Origin: an uncultured Collinsella sp. | GTDB lineage: Bacteria; Actinomycetota; Coriobacteriia; Coriobacteriales; Coriobacteriaceae | Direction of reading: 5' to 3' | Assembly: GCA_959596505.1 (NCBI GenBank) | Contig: CAUFWM010000054.1 | Location: 1-9,537, forward strand | DNA: 9,537 nt | In this document: piece after piece, positions 6,352 through 9,537 of the stretch | How the letters are laid out: every line of letters starts with the position of its first letter | Numbering within the stretch: position 1 is the stretch's first letter | Notes under the pieces: generated by a model | The model's database searches: none | Told to the model about the DNA's origin: nothing | What the model saw: the letters and a program-made list of their open reading frames with translations, nothing else | Translations under genes and position numbers: made by a program

Positions 6352-7386
6352 ATGCAACTGGCAAATATCGTACGCGAGCGCTGGAAAGGCGTTTTGTTCT
6401 GCCTGATCATCGCCATTCCCGCGACGTTGCTCGGCAAACAAATTGAGGTGGTCGGCGGTCCGGTATTTGCCATCCTCTTTGGCATGGTTCTGGCGCTCGT
6501 CTTTCCCAAGAATCGTCGCGAACAGCTCGCCGCTGGCGTCACCTATACGTCCAAAAAAGTCTTGCAGTACGCGGTTATCCTGCTTGGCTTTGGCATGAAC
6601 CTCTCGCAGATTCTGTCCAAGGGCGCCCAGTCGCTGCCGATTATCGTGGCGACGATCTCGACCTCGCTTGTTGTCGCCTTCGTGCTCTGCCACGTCATGA
6701 ACGTGCCGAGCAAGATCGCGACGCTTGTGGGTGTGGGTTCGTCGATTTGCGGCGGTTCTGCCATCGCCGCGACCGCACCCGTCATCGATGCCGACGATCG
6801 CGAGATTGCCCAGGCTATTTCGGTCATCTTCCTGTTTAACGTTATCGCGGCGCTCGTGTTTCCGACGCTCGGCGGCATGCTCGGGCTGACCAACGAGGGC
6901 TTTGGTCTGTTTGCCGGCACCGCCATCAACGACACCTCGTTGGTAACGGCTGCGGCGAGCGCCTGGGACAGCATGCATCCCGGCGCCAATGTGCTCGAGA
7001 GCGCCACGGTGGTCAAGCTCACCAGGACGCTGGCCATTATTCCCATTACGTTGGTTCTCGCATGCTGGCAGATGCATCTGGCGCGCAAGGCCGGCGGCGA
7101 CGCCAAAAGCACGTTTTCGCTTAAACGCGCGTTTCCCATGTTTGTGCTGTTCTTTGTGCTGGCGAGCGTAATCACCACGGTGCTTCAGCTTCCCGCGTCC
7201 ATTACGGCGCCCATCAAGGAGCTTTCGAAGTTCTTTATCGTGATGGCCATGGCGGCTATTGGCTTTAATACCGATATCGTCGAGCTGGTCAAAAAGGGCG
7301 GCAAACCCATCGCGTTGGGCTTTTGCTGCTGGATTGGCATTGCATGCATGAGTTTGGGAATGCAGCACGTGCTGGGAATCTGGTAG
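6352..7386 (+). CDS. YeiH-family membrane protein (putative sulfate exporter family)
   Basis: 344-residue polytopic membrane protein of the YeiH/UPF0324 (COG2855) family, annotated in databases as putative sulfate exporters; the true substrate is not firmly known. About ten hydrophobic segments are seen, starting near 13-27 and 34-51. Family motifs are present: VLQYAVILLGFGMNL (70-84), GVGSSICGGSAIAATAPVI (127-145), VKLTRTLAIIPI (221-232) and MAAIGFNTDI (300-309). The GTAINDTSLVTAAA segment (189-202) departs from the histidine-containing form common elsewhere. The start at ATG 6352 has AAGGA at 7 nt. In E. coli yeiH sits beside a LysR regulator (yeiE); here the divergent neighbour is a GntR/FCD regulator, so the inducing signal may differ. 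Confidence 0.9.
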   Translation: MQLANIVRERWKGVLFCLIIAIPATLLGKQIEVVGGPVFAILFGMVLALVFPKNRREQLAAGVTYTSKKVLQYAVILLGFGMNLSQILSKGAQSLPIIVATISTSLVVAFVLCHVMNVPSKIATLVGVGSSICGGSAIAATAPVIDADDREIAQAISVIFLFNVIAALVFPTLGGMLGLTNEGFGLFAGTAINDTSLVTAAASAWDSMHPGANVLESATVVKLTRTLAIIPITLVLACWQMHLARKAGGDAKSTFSLKRAFPMFVLFFVLASVITTVLQLPASITAPIKELSKFFIVMAMAAIGFNTDIVELVKKGGKPIALGFCCWIGIACMSLGMQHVLGIW

Positions 7387-7426
7387 AGAAGTAGCTGATT
7401 TGCGTGTTGCGTGCTGGCGAGCGCAT

Positions 7427-7503
7427 ACCTGCGGTGGAGCGATAGGAGCTCTTGCGGGTATGGCTTGTCCGCAGGTTGATAGGTCCCGAAGAGCTCTTAT
7501 CGC
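7427..7503 (+). other. Highly structured intergenic segment, possible pseudoknot or alternative fold
   Basis: GCGATAGGAGCTCTT (7439-7453) pairs with 7489-7503 over 15 bp with one G-U pair, and extends by CGGG/CCCG (7455-7458 with 7485-7488) after one bulged base. The 5' flank ACCTGCGG (7427-7434) is perfectly complementary to CCGCAGGT (7469-7476), which sits in the loop of that stem. This gives an H-type pseudoknot or two competing folds. It does not match any RNA family I recognise. It lies after yeiH and about 150 bases before the next start codon. Confidence 0.5.
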
Positions 7504-7527
7504 CCCGCCAGGATGGCGATGCGGGGC
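7502..7527 (+). terminator. Hairpin after yeiH, likely terminator
   Basis: GCCCCGC (7502-7508) pairs with GCGGGGC (7521-7527) around a 12-nt loop. AATTCATATA follows, which is A/T-rich but not a U-run. It shares bases 7502-7503 with the preceding stem, so the two compete at the joint. Confidence 0.4.
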
Positions 7528-7561
7528 AATTCATATACTCGCAGGACGGCGACTTTTGCCC

Positions 7562-7567
7562 TATAGT
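7562..7567 (+). promoter_or_regulatory. -10 box for the Fis-type regulator gene
   Basis: TATAGT preceded by CCC, about 85 bases before the chosen start codon. No recognisable -35 at the right distance. It is placed after the hairpins, so the gene probably has its own promoter rather than read-through from yeiH. Confidence 0.35.
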
Positions 7568-7652
7568 GTTTGGTGAGTAATATCGTTCAATTTTGAAACA
7601 TTCGGTCGTGCGACCGTCGGCGGTTGCACGTCGCCGCGGACAGGGGCAAATC

Positions 7653-8870
7653 ATGGATAGCGATGCCAAGCTGCAGATTCTGATTGAGGCATTGTCCGCA
7701 GCCGGAGTATCGGCGCTGGCAGTCGACGAGCGCGGTGGCGTTGTGATCTCGACTATGAGTGACGCGGCACTCGAGCAGGATATCGCCGCTTTTGTTTCCG
7801 AGCGTCTCGCTCGCGTGGGCGATGGGGCGCGCCTGGTGATGGGCCACGAGGGCGTGCGGTTGAGCTTGACGGTGCGCCCGACGGCCAAGGAGCGCGGAGC
7901 GCTTTGGGTGGTCGTGGCGCATGAGGTGCGCGCCGCTGCGACGCATGCGGGCATCGAGTGGCTCAATGCCGACGAAGTCGAGGCTCGCTACGCGTCGAGC
8001 ACGTACGGCATCGTCGAAGATGCGGCGGCGGTCGCTGCCCCCGTACGTGGGAGCTATGCGCGTGGGGTGCCCCTTATGCTCGAGGGCGAGCTGGGCGCGG
8101 GGCAGGATCAGATTGCAAAACGCCTGTACCTGGATGGACCCTATGCCGATCAGCCCTTTGTGTCCGTTGCGCTCGATGAGCTTACGGATCGCGGCTGGCG
8201 CCATCTGCTCAAAAGTTCCGAATCGCCGCTATTCCAAACGGGGCTGACACTTTGCATGGGCGGCTGGCATGCTGTTGGCCCCCAACGTCTGCGCGAGCTC
8301 GTGTCCGCAATGATCGACACGGTGCTCGCAACTCGTTGCCATGTGGTGTTGACGGCAAACGATATGCCGGGCGGCGGCGAAAGCGATCAGGCTGCTTTTG
8401 TAACCGAGCGTCTGGCCTGTGCAGTGAGTGTGGCGCCGGCGATTGCCGAGCAGGGCGGCGCGTCGGAAAAGGTTGCGCGCTATCTGGGGTATCTGGCAGA
8501 TATGTTTAAGACGGGTGCCCCCATGTTGTCCGCCGCCGCGGCAGAGACGCTCGATGCGTACCGTTGGCCCCGCAATTACCTGCAGCTGCGTGAAGTCTCT
8601 GAACGACTCTATATATTAGTGGGGGCGGGTACGGTGGAGCGTGCCGTGGCGAAAGAGGTGCTTGCCCAGGAGGACGTTATCAAGACCGCGACCTTTGGCG
8701 CCCCGGCGCTCGAAAGCGATTTGTACATCTTGCGTCCCCTGGCCGATACCGAGCGCGATGTCGCACGGTTGGTCCTGCAGCACCTTCACGGCAACAGGAC
8801 ACGTGCGGCAGAGGTGCTCGGTATAAGCCGCACGACTTTATGGCGCCTGCTGAAGGACAACGACCGCTGA
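7653..8870 (+). CDS. Fis-type regulator with degenerate sigma-54 activator-like AAA+ domain
   Basis: 405 residues. An N-terminal domain of about 125 residues of unknown fold leads into a segment laid out like a sigma-54 enhancer-binding-protein ATPase, followed by a well-kept Fis-type helix-turn-helix (about 367-402, ERDVARLVLQHLHGNRTRAA then EVLGISRTTLWRLL). The ATPase segment is broken at every catalytic point: the P-loop reads GELGAGQD (145-152, Gln151 replaces the lysine), the Walker B position reads GLTLCMGGW (197-205, Gly-Gly instead of Asp-Glu), and the GAFTGA loop is absent. Recognisable remnants are QPFVSVALDEL (167-177), HVVLTAND (230-237) and WPRNYLQLREV (305-315). It should therefore bind DNA but not hydrolyse ATP or open sigma-54 promoters. 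The start at ATG 7653 has AGGGG at 6 nt; the open frame reaches back to TTG 7593 without a ribosome binding site. Targets are unknown. Confidence 0.8.
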   Translation: MDSDAKLQILIEALSAAGVSALAVDERGGVVISTMSDAALEQDIAAFVSERLARVGDGARLVMGHEGVRLSLTVRPTAKERGALWVVVAHEVRAAATHAGIEWLNADEVEARYASSTYGIVEDAAAVAAPVRGSYARGVPLMLEGELGAGQDQIAKRLYLDGPYADQPFVSVALDELTDRGWRHLLKSSESPLFQTGLTLCMGGWHAVGPQRLRELVSAMIDTVLATRCHVVLTANDMPGGGESDQAAFVTERLACAVSVAPAIAEQGGASEKVARYLGYLADMFKTGAPMLSAAAAETLDAYRWPRNYLQLREVSERLYILVGAGTVERAVAKEVLAQEDVIKTATFGAPALESDLYILRPLADTERDVARLVLQHLHGNRTRAAEVLGISRTTLWRLLKDNDR

Positions 8871-8880
8871 GCGAGGCGCC

Positions 8881-8909
8881 GTGACCGCGTGCGGCGCGTG
8901 TGATACAGT
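8881..8909 (+). promoter_or_regulatory. Extended -10 promoter of the small membrane protein gene
   Basis: GTGACC (8881-8886, 4 of 6 to the -35 consensus), a 17-bp spacer, and TGA-TACAGT (8901-8909), an extended -10. Transcription would start near 8916. This rules out a start codon at GTG 8900, which lies within the promoter. Confidence 0.6.
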
Positions 8910-8953
8910 CCAAAGAAGCATTGTTTCGATTGTGTTACGGCGTGCGGGGGAGT

Positions 8954-9529
8954 ATGGCGGAGACTTCAAAAACGAACCGAACAAAGCGAAGTGCGGCGCC
9001 GGTCGGCCGGCGTACGACTTCGCGGACGTGGGGCAAAAGCGCCTCGGGGTTCGACGGCTCGTTCAAGCGCACAAAATATGGCTATCCTTCGGCAAGCGCT
9101 CGCTTGGCCATGCAGGCCGAGTCCTCGTTGTGGGGACGAAGGCGCGTGGTGGGCTCAAAGCTCAAGCACGATGGAACGCTTGGCTACATCAGCCGCGGTG
9201 CTGCCCGCCGTAGCGGCCTCAATCCTGCAGGCTGGCATCGTTACGTGCCGATCGTGGTCGTTGCCGCGATAATCGTCATCGCGCTCGCGGCGCTCGGATA
9301 TGCCGGCGACGGCGCGAGTCTGGGCGCGATTTTCAAATCGCCTGAACTTGCGCATGCTGGCACGGAGCTTGTTGAAGGCGCACAAGACCAGACGGGTGTG
9401 GCGCCCCAGCGCGGTATGGTCGCAGCTGCTGCCACCATTGCCGATGCTCAAAAGGACGAGGACGAACAAGGCGACGGCGCCAAAACGACTCACACGAACG
9501 AAACGACGACAACTCCATCGGCAAGATAA
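8954..9529 (+). CDS. Single-pass membrane protein of unknown function
   Basis: 191 residues, no family recognised. The first 95 residues are strongly basic and low in acidic residues (TKRSAAPVGRRTTSRTWGKS at 11-30, KRTKYGY at 38-44, GRRRVVGSKLKHDG at 61-74). One membrane helix follows (about 98-117, YVPIVVVAAIIVIALAAL...). The outer part of about 70 residues is acidic and ends in a Thr-rich tail (HTNETTTT). By the positive-inside rule the basic part is cytoplasmic and the tail outside, as in a type II (signal-anchor) topology. The basic domain could touch DNA, RNA or membrane lipid; this is only inference. ATG 8954 follows GGGGGAG very closely, so GTG 8942, four codons upstream, is an alternative start. 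Its own promoter separates it from the regulator gene 83 bases upstream. Confidence 0.7.
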   Translation: MAETSKTNRTKRSAAPVGRRTTSRTWGKSASGFDGSFKRTKYGYPSASARLAMQAESSLWGRRRVVGSKLKHDGTLGYISRGAARRSGLNPAGWHRYVPIVVVAAIIVIALAALGYAGDGASLGAIFKSPELAHAGTELVEGAQDQTGVAPQRGMVAAAATIADAQKDEDEQGDGAKTTHTNETTTTPSAR

Positions 9530-9537
9530 GTTGCGAG

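Noticed and set aside
7427..7530. 6S RNA or signal recognition particle RNA
   Set aside because: The strong stem suggested a known small RNA. There is no 6S-type central bubble architecture and no SRP tetraloop or conserved internal loop sequence.
7653..8870. Active NtrC-class sigma-54 activator
   Set aside because: Layout fits, but the Walker A lysine, Walker B acidic residues and GAFTGA loop are absent, so a working activator function cannot be claimed.

Overview
The window looks like chromosomal DNA of a GC-rich Gram-positive bacterium. Codon use and the -10 boxes (TACAAT, TACAGT, TATAGT) suggest an actinobacterium of the Coriobacteriia, with Collinsella as the best guess. That assignment is an impression from gene content, protein style and the small dispersed palindromes, not a search result. 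Nothing points to a phage, plasmid, insertion sequence, CRISPR array or RNA gene. The strand pattern is a series of short, independently controlled units.

Left part (1-3130). The end of an unidentified gene is closed by a strong two-way hairpin terminator shared with a convergent LacI-family repressor gene (minus strand). The repressor has a very clear promoter and a CG-centred palindrome in its leader, probably an autoregulatory operator. Divergent from it are a lipoprotein amino-acid binding protein and a His/Glu/Gln-type ABC permease. They form a two-gene operon with no ATPase gene. The divergent intergenic region carries two different small palindromic repeats.

Middle (3130-5460). glmS, the entry enzyme of amino-sugar and peptidoglycan precursor synthesis, stands alone. 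Upstream it has three alternating TGGTAT half-sites, a -10 box and a short hairpin. The 285 bases after glmS contain almost no unstructured DNA: a perfect 10-bp hairpin, a 100-nt nested palindrome with the likely terminator at its tip, an 18-bp hairpin terminator and the second copy of a 50-nt repeat.

Right part (5457-9537). A GntR/FCD repressor gene diverges from a YeiH-family membrane protein gene (putative sulfate exporter family). It is followed by a highly structured intergenic stretch that could form a pseudoknot. Next is a Fis-type regulator built on a sigma-54 activator-like ATPase domain whose Walker A lysine, Walker B acidic pair and GAFTGA loop are all missing. A small single-pass membrane protein of unknown function with its own extended -10 promoter ends the window.

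The most unusual items are the ATPase-dead activator, the 50-nt repeat whose two copies end exactly at a -35 box and at a stop codon, the nested palindrome behind glmS, and the structured region behind yeiH. I do not see a clear multi-gene undescribed system.
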